From Flavobacterium gelidicaeli (GTDB lineage: Bacteria > Bacteroidota > Bacteroidia > Flavobacteriales > Flavobacteriaceae): a DNA stretch of 64,000 nt. Below the pieces are notes generated by a model. That model was not told the DNA's origin. It ran no database searches and saw only the letters and a list, made by a program, of their open reading frames with translations. The position numbers and the translations under genes were made by a program. Each line of letters starts with the position of its first letter. Positions within the stretch are counted from its first letter, which is position 1. Below, piece by piece: positions 18,524 to 27,551 of the stretch. The stretch covers positions 124,001 through 188,000 of the forward strand of contig NZ_JABSNK010000007.1 of the NCBI RefSeq assembly GCF_013294005.1, in the 5' to 3' direction.

Positions 18524-19344
18524 ACTGAGACGCTTCCTTTTATTCCTGCATGCGGGTCATAACCTTCTAGAGTAAAATCATCAAATGTAAAATCAAAGAT
18601 GTTTTTAATTTCAGGATTTAAAAGCATTTTAGGTAATTTTTTTGGCTCTCTAGATAGTTGTAACTCTAGTTGCTCAAAATGATTATTGTAGATGTGTGCA
18701 TCGCCAAAAGTATGGATAAATTCTCCGTATTCTAGGTCACATACTTGTGCAATCATCATTGTAAATAGTGCATAAGAAGCAATGTTAAATGGTACGCCCA
18801 GAAAAATATCGGCACTTCTTTGATACAATTGGCAAGATAGCTTTCCATCTGCTACGTAAAACTGAAAAAATGCGTGACAGGGTGGAAGCGCTGCTTTGTT
18901 ATTAGCTACATTTTCTTCAAATGTTTTTGTGGTGTCCGGTAATACAGAAGGGTTCCATGCAGAAACTAACATTCTGCGGCTATTAGGGTTGGTTTTTAAT
19001 TCGGTAATTAAATCAGTAATTTGATCAATTTCCTCACTATTCCAGTTGCGCCATTGGTGACCGTAAACAGGGCCTAAATCCCCGTTAGAGTCTGCCCAAG
19101 CATCCCAGATTTTTACTCCGTTTTCTTGAAGGTATTTAATGTTAGTGTCGCCTTTTAAAAACCATAGCAATTCATGAATAATAGATTTTAGGTGTAACTT
19201 CTTAGTAGTTACCATTGGAAAACCTTCGGCTAGATCAAAACGCATTTGGTATCCAAATACACTTTTTGTTCCAGTTCCGGTTCTATCTCCTTTTTGACAA
19301 CCGTTTTCCATTACGTGTTGTACTAAATCTAAATATTGCTTCAT
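18520..19344 (-). CDS. thyA: Thymidylate synthase
   Basis: ThyA methylates dUMP to dTMP using methylenetetrahydrofolate. The start is placed at the ATG giving [11 protein letters not shown] (274 residues), because the family begins there; a longer frame upstream adds a non-homologous hydrophobic stretch. Landmarks are [22 protein letters not shown], the catalytic cysteine in [12 protein letters not shown] and [20 protein letters not shown]. It forms a nucleotide/folate cluster with folA. Confidence 0.96.
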   Translation of the reverse strand: MKQYLDLVQHVMENGCQKGDRTGTGTKSVFGYQMRFDLAEGFPMVTTKKLHLKSIIHELLWFLKGDTNIKYLQENGVKIWDAWADSNGDLGPVYGHQWRNWNSEEIDQITDLITELKTNPNSRRMLVSAWNPSVLPDTTKTFEENVANNKAALPPCHAFFQFYVADGKLSCQLYQRSADIFLGVPFNIASYALFTMMIAQVCDLEYGEFIHTFGDAHIYNNHFEQLELQLSREPKKLPKMLLNPEIKNIFDFTFDDFTLEGYDPHAGIKGSVSV

Positions 19345-19431
19345 TTGAATTGTTGCTTTGTAATAAAATATAATGTTGTTGAAAATTAATGGGTTTCGCC
19401 AAAATAAAATCAAACAAATAGTAGGGAGTTA

Positions 19432-20058
19432 TTAGTCTCTTTTAGAAATCTCGTCTCTTATTTTTGCCGCTTTTTCATAATCTTCATGTTCTACTGCTTG
19501 TTGCAATAGATCATTTAATTCCTCTAAACTATGTTTCATGTAGGTGCGACCTAATTGGTCATTATCGGTTTCAGTTCCAAAAGTTTCTGGATTAGAAAGG
19601 ATGTCATCAATTTCTTGCGAATCACTATCTGTTTCAAGTGGGTTTGCTTTTAGATAAATACCTGCTTTATCAAGAATATTTTTGTAAGTAAAAATAGGAG
19701 CGTTAAAACGCAATGCTAAAGCAATAGCATCAGATGTTCTAGCATCTATAATTTCTTCAATTTTATCTCTTTCGCAAATAATACTAGAGTAGAAAACGCC
19801 ATCTACAAGTTTATGAATAATCACTTGTTTAACTACGATATCAAAACGCTCGGCAAAATTCTTAAATAAATCATGAGTCAATGGACGTGGTGGTTTGATT
19901 TCTTTTTCTAGAGCTATAGCAATAGATTGTGCTTCAAATGCACCTATAACAATTGGAAGTTTTCTTTCGCCGTCAACCTCGTTTAGAATAAGCGCGTACG
20001 CACCATTTTGAGTTTGACTATAAGAAATTCCTTTAATTGACAATTTAACTAAGCTCAT
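19432..20058 (-). CDS. Bifunctional nuclease family protein with UVR motif
   Basis: The first 130 residues are a BFN (DUF151) domain: LPIVIGAFEAQSIAIALE, RPLTHDLF and the signature DARTSDAIALALRFNAPIFT. The last 40 residues (MKHSLEELNDLLQQAVEHED then YEKAAKIRDEI) form a UvrB/UvrC-type helical hairpin. BFN proteins have reported nuclease activity in some organisms, but the role in Bacteroidota is unsettled. It lies 87 bp upstream of thyA on the same strand. Confidence 0.88.
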   Translation of the reverse strand: MSLVKLSIKGISYSQTQNGAYALILNEVDGERKLPIVIGAFEAQSIAIALEKEIKPPRPLTHDLFKNFAERFDIVVKQVIIHKLVDGVFYSSIICERDKIEEIIDARTSDAIALALRFNAPIFTYKNILDKAGIYLKANPLETDSDSQEIDDILSNPETFGTETDNDQLGRTYMKHSLEELNDLLQQAVEHEDYEKAAKIRDEISKRD

Positions 20059-20146
20059 AATTGCTGTAATGTAAAGTACTTGGTACTTAATTTAAAGTTT
20101 TTAATATGGAATTAGATTTGGTGCTTTCTTTGTTAAAAAATGGGCA

Positions 20147-20194
20147 TAAAAAAAGCTGCCAAAAACAAAGATACAATTATCTTTTTTGGCAGCT
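20147..20194 (-). terminator. Intrinsic terminator after etfA
   Basis: AGCTGCCAAAAA (20154-20165) pairs with TTTTTTGGCAGCT (20182-20194). On the minus strand the U-tract is the A-run at 20147-20153. It lies 23 bp after the etfA stop and ends the etfBA transcript. Confidence 0.85.
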
Positions 20195-20216
20195 AATTTT
20201 TTAATAAATTATTATA

Positions 20217-21185
20217 TTATGAGTTGTGCGCTTTGAATGCTTTTAGTTTCTCAATTAATTGAGGAACTACTTCAAAGGCATCTCCTACGATACCATAATC
20301 AGCTACTTTAAAGAAAGGTGCTTCAGGATCAGTGTTGATAACTACTTTTACTTTAGAAGAGTTGATACCTGCAATATGTTGAATTGCTCCAGAGATTCCA
20401 ATAGCGATATATAAGTTCGTAGCAACAGGTTTTCCTGTTTGTCCTACGTGCTCAGAGTGAGGTCTCCATCCTAAGTCAGAAACTGGTTTTGAACAAGCAG
20501 TTGCAGCACCAAGTACTGAAGCTAATTCTTCAATCATTCCCCAGTTTTCTGGTCCTTTTAATCCACGACCTGCAGATACCACGATGTCAGCATCAGCAAT
20601 AGAAACTTTTCCAGAAACTTTTTCAACTGATTCTACTTTTACTCCAAAGTCATTATCGGCAATAGTTGGGTTAAAGTCTTCTTCTGTTAAAGTTGCTGCG
20701 TTTTCAAAAATCCCGTAAGAGTTTTTGGCTAATCCTAATACTTTTACATCAGTTGTAATTTCAGTAATGTTAAAAGCTTTGTTTGAAAAAGCATTTCTTT
20801 TTACTTGAAAAGGAGTTGTACTTACAGGAAGTCCAACAACGTTAGACGCGTAACCAGCATTTAAAGCAACGGCTACAAGTGAAGACAAGTAAATGCTATC
20901 AGTTGTAGAAGATAGAACAACCACTTTAGTCGCTTCTTTTTCAGCAGCTTGTTTAATTACATCAGCATAAGCCTTTGCAGTAAAACCCTTAAGTTTATCG
21001 TTGTTTACTTTTAATACTTTGTCTACTCCGTATTTTGCTAATTCAGAAACGTCTCCAGCATTTATTGCTACAGCTGTAACTGTTGTTCCTAAAGATTCAG
21101 CTATTTTTTTTGCATAAGAAGCCAATTCAAAAGCTACTTTTTTGAATTTTCCTTCTGCTGATTCTGCATATATTAATATTGACAT
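20217..21185 (-). CDS. etfA: Electron transfer flavoprotein subunit alpha
   Basis: EtfA binds FAD and, with EtfB, carries electrons from acyl-CoA and other dehydrogenases to the quinone pool. The 322-residue protein has an N-terminal domain shared with EtfB and a C-terminal FAD domain: GRGLKGPENWGMIEELASVL, then WRPHSEHVGQTGKPVATNLY, GISGAIQHIAG and INTDPEAPFFKVADYGIVGD. It follows etfB after about 70 bp. Confidence 0.96.
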   Translation of the reverse strand: MSILIYAESAEGKFKKVAFELASYAKKIAESLGTTVTAVAINAGDVSELAKYGVDKVLKVNNDKLKGFTAKAYADVIKQAAEKEATKVVVLSSTTDSIYLSSLVAVALNAGYASNVVGLPVSTTPFQVKRNAFSNKAFNITEITTDVKVLGLAKNSYGIFENAATLTEEDFNPTIADNDFGVKVESVEKVSGKVSIADADIVVSAGRGLKGPENWGMIEELASVLGAATACSKPVSDLGWRPHSEHVGQTGKPVATNLYIAIGISGAIQHIAGINSSKVKVVINTDPEAPFFKVADYGIVGDAFEVVPQLIEKLKAFKAHNS

Positions 21186-21257
21186 AATTTTAAATTTAAA
21201 GATTGGAAAATGTAATTATTTAAAGATTCAATTTCTATGTGAAAGAGAGGTCTTAAA

Positions 21258-22004
21258 TTAAATTACTTTCGCTTCGTTGTGTAATAAATTGATTAACTCA
21301 TCTAAATTATCTGCAGCAACTAATTTCACTGCTGATTTTGGAGCTGGTTTTTCAAATTTCACTGCTTTAGTATTTACAGCTGCGTCAACTGGTTCAACTA
21401 CTGCTAATGCTTTTGATCTAGCGGTCATAATTCCTCTCATGTTAGGAATACGTAAATCTTTTTCTTCAACTAATCCTTTTTGACCACCAATGATTAATGG
21501 TAATGTTGTAGAAACAGTTTCTTTACCTCCGTCAATTTCACGAACTCCTGTTGCGTTATTTCCATCAACAGTTAATTCCGTACAAGAGTTTAGGAAGTTG
21601 TATCCAAGGATTCCAGCAATCATTCCAGGAACCATACCACCATTGTAGTCTAATGATTCTTTACCAGCAATTACTAAATCGTAACCTCCTGTTTTGATTA
21701 CTTCGGCTAATTGTTTTGCAACAAAAAATCCATCAGTAGGATTAGCATTAACACGAATTGCTTCGTTAGCTCCTATTGCAAGTGCTTTTCTTAAAGTTGG
21801 TTCTGTTTCAGGACCTCCTACATTTACAACTGTAACTGTAGCTCCTTGTTTCTCTTGAAACCAAATAGCTCTTGTTAAACCAAACTCGTCATTTGGGTTG
21901 ATTACATATTGTACTCCATTTGTGTCAAATTCTGAATCGCCATTGACGAAATTAATTTTCGAAGTAGTATCAGGAACGTGACTGATGCAAACTAATATTT
22001 TCAT
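21258..22004 (-). CDS. etfB: Electron transfer flavoprotein subunit beta
   Basis: EtfB is the AMP-binding partner of EtfA. In 248 residues it begins MKILVCISHVPDTTSKI and has INPNDEFGLTRAIW and the AMP/recognition loop AGKESLDYNGGMVPGMIAG. It is first in the etfBA unit. The TAAATTTG box at 22039-22046 precedes it, and a structured repeat lies beyond, in the divergent gap with pdhB. Confidence 0.96.
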   Translation of the reverse strand: MKILVCISHVPDTTSKINFVNGDSEFDTNGVQYVINPNDEFGLTRAIWFQEKQGATVTVVNVGGPETEPTLRKALAIGANEAIRVNANPTDGFFVAKQLAEVIKTGGYDLVIAGKESLDYNGGMVPGMIAGILGYNFLNSCTELTVDGNNATGVREIDGGKETVSTTLPLIIGGQKGLVEEKDLRIPNMRGIMTARSKALAVVEPVDAAVNTKAVKFEKPAPKSAVKLVAADNLDELINLLHNEAKVI

Positions 22005-22038
22005 GGTTGTATGTTTTTAATTTTCGTAATTTCTTTTA

Positions 22039-22046
22039 CAAATTTA
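22039..22046 (-). promoter_or_regulatory. Candidate -7 promoter box for etfBA
   Basis: The minus-strand octamer TAAATTTG fits TAnnTTTG about 35 bp before the etfB ATG. No clear -33 TTG was seen. Confidence 0.4.
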
Positions 22047-22110
22047 AAATAATAATTTGAATAATATACTATGCGTGCATAATATTTTTTTTAACACTAT
22101 TTCGATTTCG

Positions 22111-22185
22111 TAGCCCGGATAGGAGTGGTATCCTTGCTGTGGCTCCTTTAGCCACAGCAAGATAAAGCGGATAGCCGGAAATAGC
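22111..22185 (+). repeat. Structured dispersed repeat, copy 1
   Basis: This 75-nt element begins TAGCCCGGAT and ends AGCGGATAGCCGGAAATAGC. Outer pairing is CCGG with CCGG, where the other copies pair CCTG with CAGG. The inner hairpin is a perfect 12-bp stem, CTTGCTGTGGCT against AGCCACAGCAAG. It lies between the divergent etfB and pdhB genes. Other copies are at 30884-30958, 49735-49808 (minus) and 60210-60283. Confidence 0.85.
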
Positions 22186-22233
22186 TTCTAATTATTTTAA
22201 AGAATTTTATGCATAAAAGTGATTTAAAATATT

Positions 22234-22241
22234 TATTTTTG
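22234..22241 (+). promoter_or_regulatory. Candidate -7 promoter box for pdhB
   Basis: TATTTTTG fits TAnnTTTG, 33 bp before the pdhB ATG. No clear -33 TTG was found. Confidence 0.4.
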
Positions 22242-22273
22242 CTTTTCGAAAAATACACATATACAATATAAAT

Positions 22274-23254
22274 ATGAGAACGATACAATTTAGAGAGGCC
22301 ATTTGCGAAGCGATGAGTGAAGAGATGCGTCATGATGAGTCCATTTATTTAATGGGTGAAGAAGTTGCTGAATATAATGGTGCTTATAAAGCATCTAAAG
22401 GTATGCTTGATGAATTTGGTGCAAAGAGAGTTATTGATACTCCTATTGCTGAGTTAGGTTTTACTGGTATTGCTGTAGGTTCAGCGATGAATGGTTGTCG
22501 TCCTATTGTTGAATATATGACTTTCAACTTTTGTTTAGTAGGTATTGATCAAATTATAAATAACGCAGCTAAAATGCGTCAAATGACTGGAGGACAATTT
22601 AATGTTCCTATCGTTTTTCGTGGTCCAACTGCATCTGCAGGTCAATTAGGTGCGACACACTCACAAGCATTAGAAAACTGGTTTGCTAACACTCCGGGTC
22701 TTAAAGTAGTTGTTCCATCTACAGTTTATGATGCTAAGGGGCTTTTAAAAGCTGCCATTCGTGATAATGATCCTGTAATTTTTATGGAGTCAGAACAAAT
22801 GTATGGTGATAAAGGTGAGGTTCCTGATGGAGAATATATAATTCCACTAGGAGTAGCTGATATAAAACGTGAAGGTACTGATGTGACGATTGTTTCTTTT
22901 GGAAAAATTATCAAAGAAGCACATATCGCTGCTGAGGAATTAGCCAAAGAAGGAATTTCATGTGAGATTATTGATTTAAGAACGGTTCGTCCTATGGATT
23001 ATGACACGATCTTAAAGTCGGTTAAAAAAACAAATCGTTTGGTGGTTCTTGAAGAGGCTTGGCCTTTTGCAAGTGTTGCTTCGGAGATTACATATATTGT
23101 TCAAGAACGTGCTTTTGATTTTCTTGACGCGCCAATACAAAGAATTACTACTGCTGATACACCAGCACCATATTCTCCTGTTTTATTAAAGGAGTGGTTG
23201 CCTAATGCTGATGATGTTGTTAAGGCAGTTAAAAAAGTAATGTATAAAAAATAA
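22274..23254 (+). CDS. pdhB: Pyruvate dehydrogenase E1 component subunit beta
   Basis: With the alpha subunit, this enzyme decarboxylates pyruvate in the pyruvate dehydrogenase complex. The 326 residues show the transketolase-like E1-beta landmarks: LMGEEVAEYNGAYKASKGML, GSAMNGCRPIVEYMTFNF, IVFRGPTASAGQLGATHSQA and a C-terminal transketolase domain with EEAWPFASVASEI. An alpha subunit is not adjacent, so E1 genes are split in this genome. A branched-chain E1 beta is a less likely alternative. Confidence 0.93.
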   Translation: MRTIQFREAICEAMSEEMRHDESIYLMGEEVAEYNGAYKASKGMLDEFGAKRVIDTPIAELGFTGIAVGSAMNGCRPIVEYMTFNFCLVGIDQIINNAAKMRQMTGGQFNVPIVFRGPTASAGQLGATHSQALENWFANTPGLKVVVPSTVYDAKGLLKAAIRDNDPVIFMESEQMYGDKGEVPDGEYIIPLGVADIKREGTDVTIVSFGKIIKEAHIAAEELAKEGISCEIIDLRTVRPMDYDTILKSVKKTNRLVVLEEAWPFASVASEITYIVQERAFDFLDAPIQRITTADTPAPYSPVLLKEWLPNADDVVKAVKKVMYKK

Positions 23255-23278
23255 TACATTGCAAATAATACTATTAAA

Positions 23279-23314
23279 GCTTCATCATACATTAGTGTGA
23301 TGAAGTTTTTTTTT
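23279..23314 (+). terminator. Intrinsic terminator after pdhB
   Basis: CTTCATCA (23280-23287) pairs with TGATGAAG (23298-23305), followed by nine T residues. It separates pdhB from the DUF5686 gene, whose start is 12 bp further on. Confidence 0.85.
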
Positions 23315-23325
23315 AAAGTTGAATT

Positions 23326-25812
23326 ATGAAAAAATATATTTTTTTAAGTTTGTTTTTATTGATGATGGTTGCTACTAGTTTGTTTGGGCAAACTAAAGTA
23401 AGCGGTGTTATTCTTGATAAAGATAACTTGCCTATTCCTTTTGCTAATGTTGCCTTTAAAGGTTCTAGCGAAGGGATTGTTTCTAATGAAGATGGTCGTT
23501 TTTATTTAGAATCACCTAGTACTTATACTGTTTTAACAGTATCGTCTGTAGGTTTTAATGATAGAGAAATTAATTTGCTGCAAGCGGTAAGTTATAATTT
23601 AAAAGTTAAACTGGGGGAGACGGAAACGCTGAATGAAGTGGTGATTTTTACTGGTAAAACATCTAAAAAAGACAATCCTGCACTTGATATTCTTAGAAAG
23701 ATTTGGGAAAGAAAGCGTAAAAACGGTTTGTATCAGTTTGATCAATATCAAATGGAGAAATATGAAAAGGTTGAGTTTGATATGAATACTATTGATAGTG
23801 CTTTCATGAAAAATAAGCTTTTCAAGGGTATGGAGTTTATTTTTGACCATATGGATACGTCTAGAGTTACTGGAAAAACCTATTTACCAATTTTTATAAA
23901 TGAGACATTATCTGAAGTTTACGGAAATAATAAACTTAAAAAAGTAAAAGAGAAGCTTAATGCTAATAAAAATTCGGGCTTTAGTGATAACCAGCAAATT
24001 TTGTCTTTTGTAAAAGATTTGTATTCTGACTACGATATTTATAACAATCACTTAACTTTTTTTGACAAGAGTTTTACAAGTCCTTTATCAAAAACTGGAA
24101 TTGATGTTTACAATTACATTTTAAGAGACAGTGCTTACATAGATAAAAAGTGGTGTTATAATATTGTTTTTTATCCAAGAAGAAAAAATGAGTTGACTTT
24201 TAAAGGTGACTTTTGGGTAAATGATACCACCTATGCGATTAAGAAAATTAATATGGCTGTCACTAGAAGTGCTAATATTAACTGGGTGAAAGAAATTTAT
24301 ATTGAGCAAGAATTTGATGTTCAAAATGATTCAGTGTTTTTATTAACACGTGATTATATGATGTCAGACTTTGCTTTGAATAAAAAAGAAGGGTCTAAAG
24401 GGGTTTATGGAAAAAGAACCACACTTTATGATAGTCATAAATTTAATATAGAGAAACCAGCCGCTTTTTATAAGGAGGAAGTTAATTATATAGATAATGA
24501 TGTTTATAATCGATCAGATGAATACTGGGATGAAAACCGGTTCGAGAATCTAAATAAAGATGAAAAAGGGGTTTATAAAATGCTTGACACCCTACAAACC
24601 GTCAAGAAGTTTAAGAATTTATATAATTTAGTTTCTATTCTAGGAAGTGGATACATGCAGTTTGGTCATTTTGATTATGGACCTATATTTTCTACTTTTG
24701 GTTATAATGAGGTAGAGGGAGTTCGATTGAGAGTAGGAGGTAGAACTTATTTTGGACCTAATGATGCTTGGCGTTTACAAGGGTACACCGCGTACGGATT
24801 TGATGATAATAAATTCAAATACGGGTTGTCAGGTAAATGGATGATTGATAAAAAGAAACGTATTATTATCTCTGGAGGTAATCGTAGAGATATTGAGCAA
24901 ATAGGTGCGAGTTTGACCACAACAAATGATGTTCTAGGTAGAAGTTTTGCTTCGTCATCATTGTTTTCTACAGGGAGCAACGGTAAGCTTACCAATATTA
25001 ATTTGACTAATGTAGGTATCGAAATGGAGCCTATTAAAAACCTTACTTTTCAAACCGGTTTTTCTTATAGAACCTTAGAGGCAGCTTCGGATAGCTTTAG
25101 TTTGGATTATTATACTGATGCAGCCAATACAGTTGTAGAAAGTAGAGTAAAACAATCTGAGGTGAATTTTCAAGTTGAGTTTACGCCAAATAGAAAGACA
25201 ATAGGTTATGGTGTAGAAAGGTCAGATGTTGATAGTCCGTTTAGTCGTTTCTATGTAAACTACAGTCATGGATTCAAAGGATTGTTAGGTAGTGATTTTC
25301 AGTATGACAGATTGCAGTTGTATTATAAGCAACCTATAATAATAGGGCCATTAGGGCGTTCTAATGTTATAGTTGAGGCGGGTAAAACATTTGGAACTAT
25401 TCCGTTAGGATTGATGAGTGTGATTCCTGGAAACCAAACTTATTTTACTATTGAGAATACATTTAGTAATCTTAATTTCTATGAGTTTGTAACTGATCAA
25501 TATGCTACAGTGCAATGGGAACATAATTTTGGAGGAAGACTTTTTTCCAGAATTCCGTTTATGCGCAAACTCAATTGGAGAGAGATTATAGGTGCTAAAG
25601 GAGTTTACGGAACAATCTCTGATGCTAATAGAGCAATAAATGCATCTGGCTTGACTTATGTTGCTCCAGAAAGTGTTTACTGGGAATATAGCGCTGGTAT
25701 TGGTAATATCTTCAAGGTTTTTAGAATTGATTTTGGTTGGAGAGGGAATTACCTAAACACACCAGATGCTCAAAAGTTTACAGTTAAAGGTTCTTTTGGT
25801 TTTTATTTCTAA
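23326..25812 (+). CDS. DUF5686 outer-membrane protein with carboxypeptidase-regulatory-like domain
   Basis: This 828-residue protein has a signal peptide (about 1-21, ending LFGQ). A carboxypeptidase-D-regulatory-like domain follows at about 24-105 (VSGVILDKDNLPIPFANVAF... NEDGRFYLESP). The rest is the DUF5686 region, predicted to be a beta-barrel-like outer-membrane protein ending in alternating strands and an aromatic last residue (FGFYF). The first domain resembles the start of SusC/TonB-dependent receptors, but no plug domain is present. Function is unknown. It stands alone between two terminators or gaps. Confidence 0.85.
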   Translation: MKKYIFLSLFLLMMVATSLFGQTKVSGVILDKDNLPIPFANVAFKGSSEGIVSNEDGRFYLESPSTYTVLTVSSVGFNDREINLLQAVSYNLKVKLGETETLNEVVIFTGKTSKKDNPALDILRKIWERKRKNGLYQFDQYQMEKYEKVEFDMNTIDSAFMKNKLFKGMEFIFDHMDTSRVTGKTYLPIFINETLSEVYGNNKLKKVKEKLNANKNSGFSDNQQILSFVKDLYSDYDIYNNHLTFFDKSFTSPLSKTGIDVYNYILRDSAYIDKKWCYNIVFYPRRKNELTFKGDFWVNDTTYAIKKINMAVTRSANINWVKEIYIEQEFDVQNDSVFLLTRDYMMSDFALNKKEGSKGVYGKRTTLYDSHKFNIEKPAAFYKEEVNYIDNDVYNRSDEYWDENRFENLNKDEKGVYKMLDTLQTVKKFKNLYNLVSILGSGYMQFGHFDYGPIFSTFGYNEVEGVRLRVGGRTYFGPNDAWRLQGYTAYGFDDNKFKYGLSGKWMIDKKKRIIISGGNRRDIEQIGASLTTTNDVLGRSFASSSLFSTGSNGKLTNINLTNVGIEMEPIKNLTFQTGFSYRTLEAASDSFSLDYYTDAANTVVESRVKQSEVNFQVEFTPNRKTIGYGVERSDVDSPFSRFYVNYSHGFKGLLGSDFQYDRLQLYYKQPIIIGPLGRSNVIVEAGKTFGTIPLGLMSVIPGNQTYFTIENTFSNLNFYEFVTDQYATVQWEHNFGGRLFSRIPFMRKLNWREIIGAKGVYGTISDANRAINASGLTYVAPESVYWEYSAGIGNIFKVFRIDFGWRGNYLNTPDAQKFTVKGSFGFYF

Positions 25813-26026
25813 TAGCTACACTACTGATTTTAGAGCTTACAGATGTAAAAGTATTTTAGTGTAAAAGCACCAATTGTTCTTAAAAACTTTGGCGTAGGCC
25901 AAAATAGTTTAACTTTGATAACAATATTTAAACTTGTAGTTGGGATTTTTATCGAAATGGATAACCTAATTAGTGACAAATAAATAAGGAAGCTTTTGCG
26001 GTATTGCGTTTTAACTGTGATAATTC

Positions 26027-26057
26027 TTGTAATAAAAAGGATTTTAAACTACTTTTG
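26027..26057 (+). promoter_or_regulatory. Promoter of ppa
   Basis: TTG at 26027-26029 and TACTTTTG at 26050-26057 are separated by 20 bp, an excellent match to the Bacteroidota consensus TTG-N17-23-TAnnTTTG. It lies about 40 bp before the ppa start. The rest of the 285-bp gap after the DUF5686 gene holds nothing else that I recognise. Confidence 0.7.
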
Positions 26058-26096
26058 CCTCCGCATAAAAAGTACATAAGATAACAAAATAATAAA

Positions 26097-26627
26097 ATGA
26101 CAGCAGACAAAATAACCACTTTCGATGTTTTAATCGAAATTCCAAGAGGAAGTAGAAATAAATACGAGTACGATTTTGAAATAAAAAGAATGCGTTTTGA
26201 TAGAATGTTATATTCATCAATGATGTATCCAGCTGATTACGGATTTATTCCTGAAACACTAGCTTTAGATGGAGATCCATTAGATGTATTGGTTTTATTG
26301 ACTGAACCAACTTTTCCTGGATGTGTAATGGAAGTGAAGCCTATTGGTGTTTTTCATATGGCTGATGATAAAGGACCAGACGAGAAAGTAATTTGTGTAC
26401 CAGTTTCTGATCCTATTTGGAATTCATTAAATGACTTGTCTGATATGAACCCACATTTAATTAAAGAAATTGAACACTTTTTTAGAGTATACAAAGACCT
26501 TGAAAACAAAACTGTTGATGTAGGTGGATGGGGAGATGTTACTGAAGCGCATGACATTATTAAAAAATGTACAGACCGTTTTAATGCATTAGAAAACAAA
26601 CCAGCAGGATTATTTAGTATTAAATAA
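26097..26627 (+). CDS. ppa: Inorganic pyrophosphatase (family I)
   Basis: Ppa hydrolyses pyrophosphate and pulls biosynthetic reactions forward. The 176-residue protein has the family I active site: EIPRGSRNKYEYDFE, YPADYGFIPETLALDGDPLDVLVL with its metal-binding aspartates, GVFHMADDKGPDEKVICVP and LENKTVDVGGWG. It has its own consensus promoter and terminator, so it is probably monocistronic. Confidence 0.96.
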   Translation: MTADKITTFDVLIEIPRGSRNKYEYDFEIKRMRFDRMLYSSMMYPADYGFIPETLALDGDPLDVLVLLTEPTFPGCVMEVKPIGVFHMADDKGPDEKVICVPVSDPIWNSLNDLSDMNPHLIKEIEHFFRVYKDLENKTVDVGGWGDVTEAHDIIKKCTDRFNALENKPAGLFSIK

Positions 26628-26645
26628 TTTTACGATATAAAGTTC

Positions 26646-26683
26646 AAAAAGCAATATTCTTAATTGAATATTGCTTTTTTTTT
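26646..26683 (+). terminator. Intrinsic terminator after ppa
   Basis: GCAATATTC (26651-26659) pairs with GAATATTGC (26666-26674) over a 6-nt loop, followed by nine T residues. Between here and the deoxynucleoside kinase terminator there is about 200 bp with no recognisable feature. Confidence 0.88.
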
Positions 26684-26880
26684 ATGCTTATAACTTTTTG
26701 ATGCTATTTTTATTTCTTTTTTAATTGTTTTAAAAATCAGCTTTTTATTAAAGCTTGGGTTCAAGTTTTGATAATGTGTATTATTTTAAAACAGCTGAGT
26801 TTTGCCAATCTTCTGGAACAGCAAAAATTAGGTATAATAGTTTAACTTGGGGATAATCCATTCTTTAATAAATAGAAAGA

Positions 26881-26905
26881 GGTTGCTTCTTATTATGAAG
26901 CAACC
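26881..26905 (-). terminator. Hairpin, probable terminator after the deoxynucleoside kinase gene
   Basis: GGTTGCTTC pairs with GAAGCAACC over a 7-nt loop, about 30 bp after the kinase stop. The minus-strand continuation is only loosely U-rich, so the terminator call is moderate. Confidence 0.55.
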
Positions 26906-26936
26906 ACTTCTTTAGCATGTATGATGATATAATAAA

Positions 26937-27551
26937 CTAAAATAATCCATTTAATTCGGCATCAATTCGATTAAAAATTGTTCCTAAATCTTCGGGATTA
27001 TCTACAAAGTTAATGTTGTCTACATCTATAATTAACAATTTTCCACGATCATAAGTGTGGATCCAAGCTTCGTAGCGCTCGTTTAAGCGACTTAAATAAT
27101 CTATTGATATGGAGTTCTCGTATTCACGTCCTCTTTTATGAATTTGTCCCACTAGGTTGGGAATTGAGCTTCTTAAATAAATTAATAAATCAGGAGCTTT
27201 AACTGTTGATTCCATTAATTCAAAAAGCGAAGAGTAATTTTGAAAATCACGGTTGGTCATTAATCCCATGGCAAAAAGATTGGGAGCAAAAATATGCGCA
27301 TCTTCATAAATGGTTCTATCTTGAATGATTTTCTTACCGCTTTCGCGAATTTGCATTACTTGTCTAAAACGACTGTTCAAGAAGTAAATTTGCAAGTTAA
27401 AAGACCAGCGCTCCATTTGATGGTAAAAATCATCTAAGTAAGGATTGTCAACGACGTCTTCATAATGGGGTTCCCATTTAAATTGTTTTGCTAACAAACG
27501 TGTTAAAGTTGTTTTTCCAGAACCTATATTTCCTGCTACTGCTATGTGCAT
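26937..27551 (-). CDS. Deoxynucleoside kinase
   Basis: This 204-residue kinase of the dCK/dGK type phosphorylates deoxynucleosides in nucleotide salvage. It has the P-loop GNIGSGKT (7-14) at the very start, a substrate-side motif MERWSFNLQIYFL, the DRTIYEDAHIFA motif (DRS-like) and a lid region RGREYENSISIDYL. The specific base preference cannot be read. Its ATG overlaps the stop of the upstream hypothetical gene by one base (TAATG), suggesting coupling. Confidence 0.9.
   Translation of the reverse strand: MHIAVAGNIGSGKTTLTRLLAKQFKWEPHYEDVVDNPYLDDFYHQMERWSFNLQIYFLNSRFRQVMQIRESGKKIIQDRTIYEDAHIFAPNLFAMGLMTNRDFQNYSSLFELMESTVKAPDLLIYLRSSIPNLVGQIHKRGREYENSISIDYLSRLNERYEAWIHTYDRGKLLIIDVDNINFVDNPEDLGTIFNRIDAELNGLF

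Noticed and set aside
19345..19413. Longer thyA start
   Set aside because: Adds a hydrophobic stretch not found in thymidylate synthases; the ATG at 19344 gives the expected N-terminus.
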